Part shown: positions 9,484 through 20,605 of the stretch, in pieces | Numbering within the stretch: position 1 is the stretch's first letter | Layout: each line of letters starts with the position of its first letter | From: Bacteroidota bacterium | GTDB lineage: Bacteria > Bacteroidota > Bacteroidia > B-17B0 > Aurantibacillaceae | Direction of reading: 5' to 3' | Assembly (NCBI GenBank): GCA_013816895.1 | Contig: JACDDR010000002.1 | Location: forward strand, 56,990-99,323 | DNA length: 42,334 bases | Notes under the pieces: model-generated | Database searches by the model: none | The model's input: only the letters and a program-made list of their open reading frames with translations | What the model was told of the DNA's origin: nothing | Position numbers and translations under genes: made by a program

Positions 9484-10611
9484 ATGACATTTTCTGAATT
9501 AAAATTAATCAAACCTCTGGTCTCAGCACTAGACAAAAAAGGATACACAGAACCAACCCCCATCCAGGAACAAGCTATACCCCACGTTTTAGAGGGAAAA
9601 GATATTTTCGGCTGTGCGCAAACAGGTACTGGTAAAACAGCCGCTTTTGCATTGCCGATTTTACAAATGCTAACGGCTAAAAAAGCGACTAATTCATCGC
9701 GCGCCATTAAAGCACTTATATTAGCGCCAACGCGCGAACTTGCCCTGCAGATCAGCGAAAGCTTTACGGCTTACGGAAATCAGCTTGGAATTTCACACAC
9801 TACCGTTTTTGGCGGTGTAAATCAAAACAAACAAACAATGTCTCTGAAAAGAGGCGTTGATATTGTTGTAGCCACTCCTGGCCGCTTACTGGATCTTATG
9901 CAACAAGGTTTTGTAAAGCTTGACGCCATCGAACATTTTGTGTTAGATGAAGCTGATCGTATGCTGGATATGGGTTTTATCAACGATATTAAAAAAATAA
10001 TCGCAAAACTTCCTTCAAAAAGACAAACTCTATTTTTCTCTGCAACGGCGGCGCCGGATATTATGAAGCTGGCCAATACCATTTTACGCAACCCGGTAAG
10101 TGTTGCGGTTTCACCGGTTTCATCAACTGCAACTCTTGTTCAGCAATCAGTTTTTTATGTAAAAAGAGAGAACAAAAGATTATTATTAAAGCACGTATTA
10201 AAAAACGGAACGATAGAACATTGCCTGGTATTTACGCGCACGAAGAGAGGCGCTGATAAAGTGGCAAAAGAATTAAACAGCAGCGGAATAACGGCCGAAG
10301 CCATTCACGGAAATAAATCGCAAAATGCGCGCGAAAGAGCTCTGAAAGGTTTTAAAAACCGTTCAATCCGTGTCTTAGTTGCTACGGACATTGCTTCAAG
10401 AGGTATTGATGTGGATAAACTTTCCCACGTAATTAATTTTGAATTGCCGGAAGTTGCAGAAACTTACGTTCACCGCATTGGCAGAACGGGTCGTGCCGGG
10501 GCTTCTGGAATTGCATTATCATTTTGTGCTCAGGACGAAATGACGTATCTTCGCGATATAAATAAGCTCATCAAGAAGAATATCGCGGTTTCTCCTCATC
10601 CTTTCTCATAA
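9484..10611 (+). CDS. rhlE: DEAD-box ATP-dependent RNA helicase, RhlE-like
   Basis: [47 protein letters not shown] motifs. Start placed at ATG 9484 ([12 protein letters not shown]) rather than ORF-track 9472. Confidence 0.93.
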   Translation: MTFSELKLIKPLVSALDKKGYTEPTPIQEQAIPHVLEGKDIFGCAQTGTGKTAAFALPILQMLTAKKATNSSRAIKALILAPTRELALQISESFTAYGNQLGISHTTVFGGVNQNKQTMSLKRGVDIVVATPGRLLDLMQQGFVKLDAIEHFVLDEADRMLDMGFINDIKKIIAKLPSKRQTLFFSATAAPDIMKLANTILRNPVSVAVSPVSSTATLVQQSVFYVKRENKRLLLKHVLKNGTIEHCLVFTRTKRGADKVAKELNSSGITAEAIHGNKSQNARERALKGFKNRSIRVLVATDIASRGIDVDKLSHVINFELPEVAETYVHRIGRTGRAGASGIALSFCAQDEMTYLRDINKLIKKNIAVSPHPFS

Positions 10612-10646
10612 AAAACAACAAACAACAAATAACAAATCAATAACCC

Positions 10647-10662
10647 GTCCCGGTCCCGGGGC
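10647..10662 (+). promoter_or_regulatory. GC-rich hairpin in the helicase-csp intergenic spacer
   Basis: GTCCCGG-TC-CCGGGGC inverted repeat in otherwise A/C-rich spacer. Confidence 0.4.
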
Positions 10663-10678
10663 ACAAAACAAAAACAAA

Positions 10679-10867
10679 ATGAAAAACGGAACAGTAAAAT
10701 TTTTCAACGAAGAAAAAGGCTTTGGCTTTATTAAAGAAGATAATGGACAAGATATCTTTGTTCATGTATCAGGTCTTAAAGCAGAAATTCGTGAAAACGA
10801 CAGAGTAGTGTTTGAAGTTGAGCAAGGTAAAAAAGGTTTAAATGCAGTAAACGTACAGTTAGCATAA
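10679..10867 (+). CDS. csp: Cold-shock domain protein
   Basis: GTVKFFNEEKGFGFIKEDNGQDIFVHVSGL (RNP1/RNP2). Confidence 0.97.
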   Translation: MKNGTVKFFNEEKGFGFIKEDNGQDIFVHVSGLKAEIRENDRVVFEVEQGKKGLNAVNVQLA

Positions 10868-10894
10868 TTATACTCTCAATTTATAACTCAAACG

Positions 10895-10922
10895 AAAGGC
10901 TCCTTCACCAGGGGCCTTTTTG
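10895..10922 (+). terminator. Intrinsic terminator after the cold-shock gene
   Basis: AAAGGCTCC-TTCACCA-GGGGCCTTT stem followed by T-rich tract. Confidence 0.8.
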
Positions 10923-11058
10923 CTTTTATATACATTAACAACGCTTTTTAAAAAATACCGGCGCGATGTTATTTTTCAAAACAGATTTTTATTATCTTCA
11001 CATTGCTTAAAGCGTTGGTGTTCCAGGAGCAGATGTTTTAAACCTAATATAAAGAGAT

Positions 11059-12174
11059 ATGTCATTTACGCCGATTCGCTTTATTCACAAAGATCAGAAC
11101 AAAGCACTTTTTTTTTCAGAATTGCGTAAACGTGTTGACGCTTATTTTAAAGAAAAGAATCTCTCAAAGCATTGCAATCCCGAAATGGTAATAAAGACCG
11201 TTATCCTTCTTTCGGCATACATTTTACCTTTTGTTGCCATCCTTGTTTTCCAGCCTGCATTTGGAATTTGTTTGTTATTATGGTCCCTTATCGGTCTCGC
11301 GCTTGCAGGTATTGGCATGAGCGTAATGCACGATGCAAATCACGGAGCTTATTCTTCGAGCAGTAAAGTAAATTACTGGCTCGGGCATTCTCTCAATCTT
11401 TTGGGCGGATCAGTTTTTAACTGGAAATTACAGCATAATATTCTTCACCATACGTATACCAACATAGCAGGTGTGGATGATGATATTGATGATAAGCTCG
11501 TCATGCGTTTTTCCCCGCATACCCGGGTAAAATGGTATCATAAATTTCAGGTTGTTTATGCATTCTTATTTTATGGAATACTAACGTTATACTGGGCGCT
11601 CTTAAAGGATTTTATTCAGTTTAACCGTTACACAAAAGATGGCGTCAATAAAAGTTCAAGGGCGGAAAACAGGCAGATTCTTTTCAAAATTACACTTAGC
11701 AAAATATTTTATTTTTCAGTATTCATCATTCTACCTCTTTTTGTACTAAAAATGCCGGCAGGCCCATTCATTACAGGTTTTTTACTCATGCAGTTTATCG
11801 CCGGACTTGTGTTAACCGTTATCTTCCAGCTGGCGCATACCGTGGAGGAAACCAGCCATCCTTTGCCGGATAAAAATTTTACAATAGAAAATAACTGGGC
11901 CATTCACCAGATGAATACCACCGTAAATTTTGCGCGAAAAAGCAAGCTTATTTCCTGGTATGTTGGCGGATTAAATTTTCAGGTGGAACATCATCTTTTT
12001 CCCACCATCTGCCACGTTCATTATCCTGAGGTAGCTCATATAGTAAAAGCTACTGCCGAAGAATTTGGAGTGCCTTACCTTGAGAATGAAACATTTGGGA
12101 ATGCACTTTCTTCACACGTAAATACCCTGATAAGATTTGGCAAACTCCCTTCGCTTAACGAAGCTATTGCTTAA
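11059..12174 (+). CDS. Membrane fatty acid desaturase (front-end/acyl-CoA type, no cyt b5 domain)
   Basis: Histidine boxes HDANHGAY, HNILHHTYTN, QVEHHLFP. Confidence 0.93.
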   Translation: MSFTPIRFIHKDQNKALFFSELRKRVDAYFKEKNLSKHCNPEMVIKTVILLSAYILPFVAILVFQPAFGICLLLWSLIGLALAGIGMSVMHDANHGAYSSSSKVNYWLGHSLNLLGGSVFNWKLQHNILHHTYTNIAGVDDDIDDKLVMRFSPHTRVKWYHKFQVVYAFLFYGILTLYWALLKDFIQFNRYTKDGVNKSSRAENRQILFKITLSKIFYFSVFIILPLFVLKMPAGPFITGFLLMQFIAGLVLTVIFQLAHTVEETSHPLPDKNFTIENNWAIHQMNTTVNFARKSKLISWYVGGLNFQVEHHLFPTICHVHYPEVAHIVKATAEEFGVPYLENETFGNALSSHVNTLIRFGKLPSLNEAIA

Positions 12175-13124
12175 TAAAGAAACGGTTTAACCGAAGGATC
12201 CATTTTTTCCATATCCATTTTAGGACTTTTCTGATAGAACCTGCTGAGCTCGTCATTCAATTCATCAACCGAAGCCGCAAGTTTTTCGTACGTATACTGC
12301 TTCTTGATTTTTGCAGTTGAATTGCCAGTTGTTTTCGGAGCGATTTTTTTGCCCTTATCCTTTTCTTTTAAATCAGCCAGGTATGTTCTATTAACCTGGT
12401 ACTCAAACGAAGGAGCGGTGCCGGAAGTATTGTTTACTGTAATGGGTATATCGTAAGTAGCATCCATAAAATTCTTTTCCTTCACAGAATAAGGAAAGGG
12501 CCCTTTAAGCTGGTGGCCATATTTATTCTTTAGCACAATTGCCATTTCTTTCACTGGGTTTCCGCCTTCAACAACTTTTCGTGCGGAGTCTTCCTTTACA
12601 AAGCCTATTGAAGAATTATAGCCGAAATCACGCTCCGCCAGTAAATAATATTTTTCTTTCATGGTAATTGAAGGATCTACTTTCATTGTAGAATCTAAAA
12701 AAATTCCCGAACGAGCTCCGTTCATCAAGGTATCGGAGCTATTACTTAAAATAAAATAAACGTTGCAAAATTTAAAATAATCTTTAAACGCGTGATAGGT
12801 ATTTACATTGATAACATGCTGTTCTTTTTCTTTTTCAAGAGCCATCTCTTTGTTTCCCTGACCATTCAAAGCGTCAAACAGTTTCTGGTTGGTTTTAAGC
12901 CGCACGACAATTGCGCCATCTTTAAGCTGGTTAATCTGCCAGTTACTGATGGCGTTTTTCCTTTTCCCGAATTTATCAAACTGTTCAGGATCTTTATAAT
13001 CGTTAGGATTATGAACATCCTTGTTATTATCAGTATTGCCACCACTATTGGTAGTTTGTGAAACTGCAGCAGAGGTAACAAAAAGCAGCGCGATGATTTT
13101 ATTTAACATTGGAGCCATTTTCAA
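12171..13124 (-). CDS. Secreted hypothetical protein
   Basis: Signal-peptide-like N-terminus ([18 protein letters not shown]); no family recognised. Overlaps metG 3' end; start likely one of the internal ATGs. Confidence 0.65.
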   Translation of the reverse strand: MKMAPMLNKIIALLFVTSAAVSQTTNSGGNTDNNKDVHNPNDYKDPEQFDKFGKRKNAISNWQINQLKDGAIVVRLKTNQKLFDALNGQGNKEMALEKEKEQHVINVNTYHAFKDYFKFCNVYFILSNSSDTLMNGARSGIFLDSTMKVDPSITMKEKYYLLAERDFGYNSSIGFVKEDSARKVVEGGNPVKEMAIVLKNKYGHQLKGPFPYSVKEKNFMDATYDIPITVNNTSGTAPSFEYQVNRTYLADLKEKDKGKKIAPKTTGNSTAKIKKQYTYEKLAASVDELNDELSRFYQKSPKMDMEKMDPSVKPFLY

Positions 13125-15144
13125 TTTGGATTTTAGTTGGTGTTACAAAACTCAGTTCCCCTTTACTGTTCTCTGCCATTAAAATCATGCCTTGGCTTTC
13201 TATTCCCTTAATTTTTCGCGGGGCAAGATTGGCCAACAGTATTACTTTCTGGCCAACAATCTCTCCGGGCTTGTAGTATTGCGCTATTCCGCTTACCACC
13301 GTTCTTGTGTCCAAGCCTGTATCAAGGCTTAGCTTGAGCAGCTTATCTGTTTTAGGCACTGCCTCCGCTGCCGTAATAGTGGCTACCCGAATATCCATTT
13401 TAGAAAATTCCTCAAAAGTGGTTTCTTCCCTAACCGGGCTAATGCTTTTTTCTGTAGAATTACTTTCCCTGCTTTTATCCAGCTTATCTAATTGTAGACG
13501 AATATCTTCATCTTCTATTTTCGTAAATAATATTGCATTGTCAGCGCTTATTTTGTGTCCCGCGGCAATGTTGTTGGTGTTTTTTGCGCTGTTCCATTTC
13601 AATTGCGACATGTTCAGCAAGTCAAAAAGCCGCTTGCTGGTAAAAGGAATGAAAGGTTCGCAAACGATTGCAAGGTTAGCGGAAATCTGCAGAGCAATAT
13701 TCATTACAGTTCTAACACGTTTTTCATCCGTTTTAATAACCTTCCAGGGCTCCTGTTCCGCAAGGTATTTATTTCCCATACGGGCCAGGTTCATCATCTC
13801 TGCAAGGGCTTCCCTGAACTTGAATTTTTCAAGCGCTTCCGAAATTTTACCAGGTACTTTTGCTATTTCATCCAAAAGCAGCAGATCTGTTTTGGTGTAC
13901 TCACTTGTTTCGGGAACAATGCCGTTGTAGTTTTTATTCGTCAGAACTATTACACGGTTAATAAAATTTCCAAGTATATCCGCCAGTTCGCTGTTGTTCT
14001 TTGTTTGAAAATCTTTCCAGGTAAAATCATTGTCCTTGGTTTCCGGCGCATTGGCGCACAAAGAATAACGCAGCACGTCCTGCTTGTCTTTAAACTCCAG
14101 CAAATATTCATGAAGCCAAACCGCCCAATTCCGGGAGGTTGAAATTTTATCGCCTTCCAGATTCAAAAATTCATTTGCCGGAACATTATCTGCGAGTATA
14201 TATTCGCCATGTTCCATTAACATGGCAGGAAAAATAATACAGTGAAAAACAATATTGTCTTTTCCAATAAAATGGATCAATCTTGAATCCTCTTTCTTCC
14301 AGTAATTTTCCCAGGTATCCGGCAGCAGTTCTTTGGTTGCAGAAATATACCCTATTGGCGCATCAAACCAAACGTACAGCACTTTACCTTCAGCGCCTTC
14401 AACCGGCACCGGCACTCCCCAATCGAGGTCGCGTGTCATTGCCCGCGGCTGCAAGCCTTCCCCGCTATCAAGCCAGCTTTTACACTGACCGTACACATTA
14501 GTTTTCCAGTCCTTATGTTTTTCTAAATACGCTTTGATTTTTGGCTGAAGTTTATCCAATGGTAAAAACCAGTTTTTTGTTTTTTTAAGAACAGGCTTGC
14601 TGCCACTTAAGGTCGACTTTGGTTCAATCAAATCCGTGGCGTTCAAAGATGATCCGCACTTTTCGCACTGGTCGCCATATGCGTTCGGGTTTGCACATTT
14701 CGGACAGGTGCCCACAATATATCTGTCAGCTAAAAATTGTTGTGCTGTTTCATCAAAATATTGTTCTGTTACCTGTTCGGTAAAGCCGTTGTTATCGTAG
14801 AGTTTTTTAAAAAATCCGGAGGCGGTCTCGTGGTGCACCTTTGAAGAAGTTCTTGAATAAATATCAAAGGAAATCCCAAACTCGTTAAAGGCATCTCCCA
14901 TTATTTTATGATACTTGTCCACCACCTGCTGAGGCGTAATGTTTTCTTTTTTGGCTTTTATGGTAATCGGAACTCCGTGTTCGTCGCTGCCGCAGATAAA
15001 TTTTACATCGTGACCAATACTACGCAGATATCGCACGTAAATATCGGCTGGCAAATAACATCCCGCAAGGTGACCAATATGAACAGGTCCGTTTGCGTAA
15101 GGCAGGGCAGCGGTAACAAGAGTTCTTTTAAATTGTGAAGCCAT
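13099..15144 (-). CDS. metG: Methionyl-tRNA synthetase with C-terminal Trbp111-like tRNA-binding domain
   Basis: [23 protein letters not shown] (HIGH), CGSDEHG, Cys zinc knuckle [37 protein letters not shown]-term [29 protein letters not shown]. Start at M6 of the track ORF. Confidence 0.97.
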   Translation of the reverse strand: MASQFKRTLVTAALPYANGPVHIGHLAGCYLPADIYVRYLRSIGHDVKFICGSDEHGVPITIKAKKENITPQQVVDKYHKIMGDAFNEFGISFDIYSRTSSKVHHETASGFFKKLYDNNGFTEQVTEQYFDETAQQFLADRYIVGTCPKCANPNAYGDQCEKCGSSLNATDLIEPKSTLSGSKPVLKKTKNWFLPLDKLQPKIKAYLEKHKDWKTNVYGQCKSWLDSGEGLQPRAMTRDLDWGVPVPVEGAEGKVLYVWFDAPIGYISATKELLPDTWENYWKKEDSRLIHFIGKDNIVFHCIIFPAMLMEHGEYILADNVPANEFLNLEGDKISTSRNWAVWLHEYLLEFKDKQDVLRYSLCANAPETKDNDFTWKDFQTKNNSELADILGNFINRVIVLTNKNYNGIVPETSEYTKTDLLLLDEIAKVPGKISEALEKFKFREALAEMMNLARMGNKYLAEQEPWKVIKTDEKRVRTVMNIALQISANLAIVCEPFIPFTSKRLFDLLNMSQLKWNSAKNTNNIAAGHKISADNAILFTKIEDEDIRLQLDKLDKSRESNSTEKSISPVREETTFEEFSKMDIRVATITAAEAVPKTDKLLKLSLDTGLDTRTVVSGIAQYYKPGEIVGQKVILLANLAPRKIKGIESQGMILMAENSKGELSFVTPTKIQIENGSNVK

Positions 15145-15272
15145 AAAGCAGTTGTTCAACTTGCAGACCGTTATATAGAAAAAATGCCGGGTATGCTTGT
15201 AGTTTGAATGTTTTTATTAATTTAGCGTAAAGATACTTATTAGTGTCGTAATTATAAATTAAAAGCCAGTAT

Positions 15273-15932
15273 ATGGGGAATAAAAAAGAAACCTGGAAGC
15301 TCGTTAGCTTTAAAGGAAAAAAACCTTCGGTTGCTTACGCAGTGTCTAATCTCGGACGTTTCGGCGTGATGCTTGATAAGAAAGGCAATGTAGAAGTAAG
15401 AACGTTTAAACCACAAAATGGTGGATACCGCTACAACTACAAAGTGAACGGAAAATCAAAAGCACTTTTTGTTCATAAAGAAGTAGCGAACGCTTTTGTA
15501 AAAAAGCCCTCACCCAAACACAGTATGGTAATCCGAAAGGATCATAATTATTTAAACGACAGCGCAGATAACCTGAAGTGGGTAACAATAGCTGAACATA
15601 AAAAGCATGTAACGTTTAGCCCTAACTCGGTTAAATCAAGAAAGAAAAAGGCAATAACCGTGAGCAGCACGGCAAAAGTGTTTAACGAAAAAACTGCCAT
15701 AGAAGTTAAAAAGCTTATATGGGATCCGAAACGGAAATTAACGTTTAAACAAATTGCGGCAAAATATAAAGTTTCCGAAATGCAGATCTACCGTATTAAA
15801 AGCGGTGAGCTGTGGTATCATGTAAAGGTTAACAACGAACCTGAAAATAAAAAATACAAGATCAATCTTCAGAATATTGCTTTGCTTGAAAAAAAGCAAC
15901 AGGCGCTGAAAAAAGTGAAGAAGAGGAAATAA
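15273..15932 (+). CDS. NUMOD4-like/degenerate HNH-homing-endonuclease-like protein with C-terminal HTH
   Basis: ETWKLVSFKGKKPSVAYAVSNLGRFGV (NUMOD4-like), VIRKDHNYLNDSADNLKWVT (HNH-like, first His replaced), LTFKQIAAKYKVSEMQIYRIKSGELW (HTH). Confidence 0.7.
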   Translation: MGNKKETWKLVSFKGKKPSVAYAVSNLGRFGVMLDKKGNVEVRTFKPQNGGYRYNYKVNGKSKALFVHKEVANAFVKKPSPKHSMVIRKDHNYLNDSADNLKWVTIAEHKKHVTFSPNSVKSRKKKAITVSSTAKVFNEKTAIEVKKLIWDPKRKLTFKQIAAKYKVSEMQIYRIKSGELWYHVKVNNEPENKKYKINLQNIALLEKKQQALKKVKKRK

Positions 15933-15946
15933 CATCTTCCCGATCA

Positions 15947-16846
15947 ATGACCAGGATTCCGGCTTATTTAAAGAAAGGCGATACGGTGCTTGTTATTGCC
16001 ACAGCACGGAAACGTTCAGCGGAAATGATTGCTCCTGCCGTTAAAATGCTCGGGGAATGGGGACTTAAAGTGGAGATTGGAATCAACGCTTTTAATGCCC
16101 ACCACCAGTTTGCCGGCACAGATGAAGATCGGGCAGCTGACTTGCAATGGGCCCTCGATCATAAAACAGCCAAAGCAATTCTTGTGACCGGCGGAGGTTA
16201 TGGAACCCTGAGAATTATTGACAAGGTAAATTTCAAAGGAATTCTGAAACATCCGAAATGGTTTATAGGATACAGCGATGTAACGATCGTTCACAACCGG
16301 CTTCATCGTTTAAAGATGGCTTCAATCCATGGCACGATGGCTTTTCAGTTTCCAAAGCATACAGAAGCAACACTTTCAATAAAAAAATTGCTTTTTGGTC
16401 AGCGGATAAAATACAATCTCGTAAGCAATTCACTAAATCGTACAGGCGCAGCAGAAGCAGAAATAATTGGAGGAAACCTTTCTTTACTTTATGCCGCCAG
16501 TGGAAGTGTGGATGATTTAAAAACAAAAAACAAAATTCTTTTTATTGAAGATGTTGATGAACAGCTTTATCATATCGACCGGATGATGCTTCAGCTAAAG
16601 CGGAGTGGAAAGTTGAAAGATCTGAAAGGACTGATTGTTGGCGGAATGACGGAAATGAAAGACAACGCGGTACTTTATGGTCAAACTGCGGAAGAAATTA
16701 TTTCAGATGCGGTTAAAGAATATAATTACCCGGTATGTTTTAATTTCCCCGCGGGCCATATCGAAAATAACTTTGCCGTTTATTTCGGAAAAAAAGCAAA
16801 ACTGGTAGTCGGAAAAAATAAAGTAAGTTTAAACTATTTATATTAA
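15947..16846 (+). CDS. ldcA: LD-carboxypeptidase (S66 family)
   Basis: LKKGDTVLVIATARK, ILVTGGGYGTLRIIDKVNF, KWFIGYSDVTIVHNRL, IHGTM, FNFPAGHIENNFAVYFG. Confidence 0.92.
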   Translation: MTRIPAYLKKGDTVLVIATARKRSAEMIAPAVKMLGEWGLKVEIGINAFNAHHQFAGTDEDRAADLQWALDHKTAKAILVTGGGYGTLRIIDKVNFKGILKHPKWFIGYSDVTIVHNRLHRLKMASIHGTMAFQFPKHTEATLSIKKLLFGQRIKYNLVSNSLNRTGAAEAEIIGGNLSLLYAASGSVDDLKTKNKILFIEDVDEQLYHIDRMMLQLKRSGKLKDLKGLIVGGMTEMKDNAVLYGQTAEEIISDAVKEYNYPVCFNFPAGHIENNFAVYFGKKAKLVVGKNKVSLNYLY

Positions 16847-16850
16847 ATGT

Positions 16851-17648
16851 ATGATTTGCAAAACGCACGATAATCTTGATTTGTATTATGAGATCCAGGG
16901 AAACCTGCAGGCCTCTGAAACTCTTGTTTTTCTGAATGGATTAACGCAATCCACTTTGTCCTGGTATTTTGTTCAGCAGCACTTTAAGGATAAATATAAA
17001 ATTGTTCTTCTCGATTTTATATTTCAGGGACAAAGCAGTAAAGAAGGAGAATGGCGCAACTTTGATCAGCATGCAAAAGATGTTAAGGCAGTTCTCGATA
17101 AGGAAAATATTAAAGATCCGGTAGTGATAGGTCTCTCATACGGAAGCGCAGTGGCTCAGCATTTTGCAGTGTTATTTCCGCGATCGTTAAAGAAATTAAT
17201 TCTCGTGGCGACATTCGGCCACAGCACACCTTATTTCGAAGCATTTGGGTTAAGCTGGGCGCGGGCGTTGGAAACAGGAGGCTACAACTTAATGCTGGAT
17301 GTAATGTTACCGAATGTATTAAGCGAAAGCTACTTTAATAATCCTATCATCCCCATAGATATTATGAAGGAAGCACGAAAAGGCCTTAACGACAATACCG
17401 GGGCGCTTATGAAGTTAATGACCGCAACAAAAGAAAGAAAGGATTATCGTCCGGCATTAAAAAGCATTACGGCATCTACTTTAATTATACATGGTGAAAA
17501 AGATCTGCTCATTCCTTTGCACATGGCTAACGAAGTACATCTTAACATTACAGGTTCAAAAATAATTGTTATTAAAAACGCAGGTCATACCCTCAACCTC
17601 GAAGCAGTGCAAGAGGTATGCGATCACATAAAAACGTTTCTTTCTTAG
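16851..17648 (+). CDS. Alpha/beta hydrolase
   Basis: GLSYGSAVAQHFA nucleophile elbow, HGEKDLLIPL, NAGHTLNLE. Confidence 0.93.
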   Translation: MICKTHDNLDLYYEIQGNLQASETLVFLNGLTQSTLSWYFVQQHFKDKYKIVLLDFIFQGQSSKEGEWRNFDQHAKDVKAVLDKENIKDPVVIGLSYGSAVAQHFAVLFPRSLKKLILVATFGHSTPYFEAFGLSWARALETGGYNLMLDVMLPNVLSESYFNNPIIPIDIMKEARKGLNDNTGALMKLMTATKERKDYRPALKSITASTLIIHGEKDLLIPLHMANEVHLNITGSKIIVIKNAGHTLNLEAVQEVCDHIKTFLS

Positions 17649-18361
17649 ATCAGGTCGAACAAATTTTTTATGCCAGGATAACGGTTCACCGTAAAACCTT
17701 CAGCATACTGCACATTAATAGCTCTTCCCCAAACCGACATTTTAGCATTAATGTTCGCTAAAAAATCTTTTCCAGAAATAGGTGTCTCAGGTTCCTTTGA
17801 CGAGGGATCATAAAATTGCGAAGAAAAAGCCATGATGGCTTGATGCTTTTTTTCAATAAATTCGGTTACATCAATTACAAAATCAGGATGAATGTATTGA
17901 TCCTGTATGTAATGATACACTGCCTTCGGACGCCACGCCCCTTGCTTTTCGTTTTCCAAAGATGTTTCAATTTTGATAAGGCCGCTGTAAAAACAAGCAT
18001 CGGCTACCATCTTTGCAGCACGGCCGTGATCGGGATGCCGATCATTAACGGCGTTGCATAAAATAATTTCAGGCTGGTGTTTTCTGATCTGCTCAATAAC
18101 TTTTAGCTGGTGCTTATCGTCGTTTGCAAAAAAGCCGTCTCTGAAATTGAGCTGAGTTCTGAAACTTACGCCCTGTATTTTTGCGGCAGTCATTGCTTCT
18201 TTTGTGCGAAGCTCCGCGCTTCCCCGTGTTCCCAGTTCCCCAAGCGTCAAATCAAGAATGCCAACTTTCTTTCCGAGTGCAATGTGTTTTAAAAGTGTTC
18301 CGCTGCAGGAAAGTTCTACATCATCGGGATGAATGCCTATTGCCAGAATATCTACCTTCAT
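17645..18361 (-). CDS. bshB1: Bacillithiol biosynthesis deacetylase BshB1
   Basis: [44 protein letters not shown] (LmbE/BshB signature). Confidence 0.92.
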   Translation of the reverse strand: MKVDILAIGIHPDDVELSCSGTLLKHIALGKKVGILDLTLGELGTRGSAELRTKEAMTAAKIQGVSFRTQLNFRDGFFANDDKHQLKVIEQIRKHQPEIILCNAVNDRHPDHGRAAKMVADACFYSGLIKIETSLENEKQGAWRPKAVYHYIQDQYIHPDFVIDVTEFIEKKHQAIMAFSSQFYDPSSKEPETPISGKDFLANINAKMSVWGRAINVQYAEGFTVNRYPGIKNLFDLI

Positions 18362-19395
18362 TTCGGATTTAATTTTTTAGTGAGCTCATGGATCTTGTCG
18401 TTTAACTTGGGAAGGCCGCGGAATAATACATAGCTGCGTTTGTAATCCCCAATATTAAATGCTGGAGAGCCCTGCACAATTTCGCCCTCTTTTTCGATGC
18501 TGTTTCCAACACCCGACTGGCCCGCAATTTTAACGCCATCGGCAATCCGGATATGCCCTACTACGCCAACCTGCGCGGCAATCATACAATTTTTTCCAAC
18601 TTTTGTTGACCCCGCTACTCCGGTTAATCCGGCTATCACGGTATTTTCACCTATCTCTACATTGTGCGCAATCTGAACCAGGTTGTCGAGTTTTACACCT
18701 TTTCGTAAAATAGTGGAGCCCATGGTGGCCCTGTCAATTGAGCTGTTCGAGCCAATTTCAACGTGGTCTTCAATAACCACATTACCAATTTGCGGAACTT
18801 TCGCGAATGTTTCGCCTTGGCTGTTTGGTGCAAAACCAAAACCATCACTGCCAATTACCGTGTTCGCATGCACGATGCAATAAGCGCCGATTTTACAATC
18901 GTGATATATTTTTACTCCAGGGAATAATGAGGTGTTATCCCCAACCGTACAATTGTCGCCAAGATACACGTTCGGATAAATTTTTACATTGTTCCCAATC
19001 TTTACATTCTGTCCAATATATGCGAACGCCCCAACATAACAGTCCGTTCCAAGTTTAGCGGTTTGATGAATAAAGCTCGGCTGTTCAATTCCCGTTTTAA
19101 CGCCTTTAACCTGGTTATACATTTCAAGCAATTTCGCAAACGATTCATAGGCATTGTCAACACGTATCAACGTACAGGTTGATTTTACAGGCTTATCCAG
19201 CACAAGCGATTTGTTCACAATTACAACACTGGCATCTGTTGTGTAAATATAAGGCGTGTATTTTGGGTTGGATAAAAAAGATAATGTTTTTGGTGCCCCC
19301 TCTTCAATTTTGGAAAGGTTGTTCACCATAACGTCCTTATCACCTTCTATTGCGCCACTCAGGAGTTGTGCGATTTGCTGTGCTGAAAATTCCAT
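18358..19395 (-). CDS. lpxD: UDP-3-O-(3-hydroxyacyl)glucosamine N-acyltransferase LpxD
   Basis: N-terminal LpxD domain plus hexapeptide repeats; [23 protein letters not shown]. Confidence 0.95.
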   Translation of the reverse strand: MEFSAQQIAQLLSGAIEGDKDVMVNNLSKIEEGAPKTLSFLSNPKYTPYIYTTDASVVIVNKSLVLDKPVKSTCTLIRVDNAYESFAKLLEMYNQVKGVKTGIEQPSFIHQTAKLGTDCYVGAFAYIGQNVKIGNNVKIYPNVYLGDNCTVGDNTSLFPGVKIYHDCKIGAYCIVHANTVIGSDGFGFAPNSQGETFAKVPQIGNVVIEDHVEIGSNSSIDRATMGSTILRKGVKLDNLVQIAHNVEIGENTVIAGLTGVAGSTKVGKNCMIAAQVGVVGHIRIADGVKIAGQSGVGNSIEKEGEIVQGSPAFNIGDYKRSYVLFRGLPKLNDKIHELTKKLNPK

Positions 19396-19424
19396 AATGT
19401 GTTATTATATAAAATTAAGTAAAA

Positions 19425-20597
19425 TTAGTATTGGATACGTTTTAAAAATTCCAGGTATTTAGCGCGCTCACTTTCCCAGTTGAGTTCACGTGCCGCAAGG
19501 ACGGTATTCTTTTTAAAATCCTCTAGCAGTGCGGAGGAAAGGAACTTATTTATTGTTTCTGCAATGTGACGGGGCTCGTGCGATTCAATAAAAACACCCA
19601 CCTGGTAATTCGAAATAATTTTTTCTATCTCGGGTAAACGGCTGGCAAGCACTGGGATTCCTGCATGAATGTAATCAAATAATTTATTGGGAAGACTGTT
19701 GAAATAATTAGGATTGGTGTTTTTATCGATACTGATCCCAAGGTCAGCATTTCTTGTATATCGCATTAATTCGGGCTTGGGCAATTTACTTATTAATATA
19801 ACTTTTCCTTCGAGATGCAATTCCTTTAATTTTTTCTCAAGACTCGGCCAAACATCGCCGCCGCCAATAACATAAAGAATCGCGTCATTTACGAATTGCA
19901 TCGCTTCAATCAACTCTTCGGCGCCACGGTCAATGTTAATACCGGCGCCCTGGAGAATGAGTATTTTTTTATCAGCCGGGAAGCCTATTGCTTCCCTGTT
20001 CTCAGGTTCGTTGCCAACAATGCGTTCAGGGATATTTCTTATCACTTCGAATTTTGCGCCATATTTACCTTCAAAAATACGCGCGATACTTTGGTTTACT
20101 GTTATGCAGTATTTTAATTTTGGTATAATCCTTTTTTCAAGGCTCAGCCATATTCTTCTTTTAAAAGGAGAATGTAAAAGTTCCGGCACTTCGGTAAAAA
20201 GTTCATGACTGTCGTACACCAAAGGGACTCTTTTTAATTTACTTACAAGGTAGTTCGGTAACAAGGTGTCGAGATCATTTGCGAATAACAAATCGCATTT
20301 AAAAAACAATAACTTGAAAAAAAGTCTGATGTTAAAAAACAAATAAAATAAAGGCCCTTTTTTAAAAGCCAGTTTCATTCGAATGGCTTTAAATTCCCAT
20401 GCTGGAAGCGGTAATGATCCCGGTAAAATCCTGCCTATTAGTACTACTTTATACCCGGCATTCTTAAGTACATTGCAGGTTTTATTCACCCTGCTGTCGG
20501 TTACAAGATCGTTGATAACACTAACGATTACTATTTTTTTTGTTGTAAACAAATAATTTGTTGATATCGGCCTAAAGATAGAAATATTACCCCTCAT
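19425..20597 (-). CDS. Glycosyltransferase (GT-B, GT4-like)
   Basis: KKIVIVSVINDLVTDSRVNKTCNVLKNAGYKV..., C-term NSLPNKLFDYIHAGIPVLASRLPEIEKII. Confidence 0.88.
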   Translation of the reverse strand: MRGNISIFRPISTNYLFTTKKIVIVSVINDLVTDSRVNKTCNVLKNAGYKVVLIGRILPGSLPLPAWEFKAIRMKLAFKKGPLFYLFFNIRLFFKLLFFKCDLLFANDLDTLLPNYLVSKLKRVPLVYDSHELFTEVPELLHSPFKRRIWLSLEKRIIPKLKYCITVNQSIARIFEGKYGAKFEVIRNIPERIVGNEPENREAIGFPADKKILILQGAGINIDRGAEELIEAMQFVNDAILYVIGGGDVWPSLEKKLKELHLEGKVILISKLPKPELMRYTRNADLGISIDKNTNPNYFNSLPNKLFDYIHAGIPVLASRLPEIEKIISNYQVGVFIESHEPRHIAETINKFLSSALLEDFKKNTVLAARELNWESERAKYLEFLKRIQY

Positions 20598-20605
20598 TTA
20601 TTGGT

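Noticed and set aside
9372-9707. 111-aa minus-strand ORF over the helicase leader and 5' end
   Set aside because: Overlaps a certain helicase coding region and the putative promoter/leader.
13307-14142. Long antisense ORFs (207 aa and 195 aa) opposite metG
   Set aside because: Overlap a certain metG coding region on the other strand; no domain-like composition, likely codon-bias artefacts.
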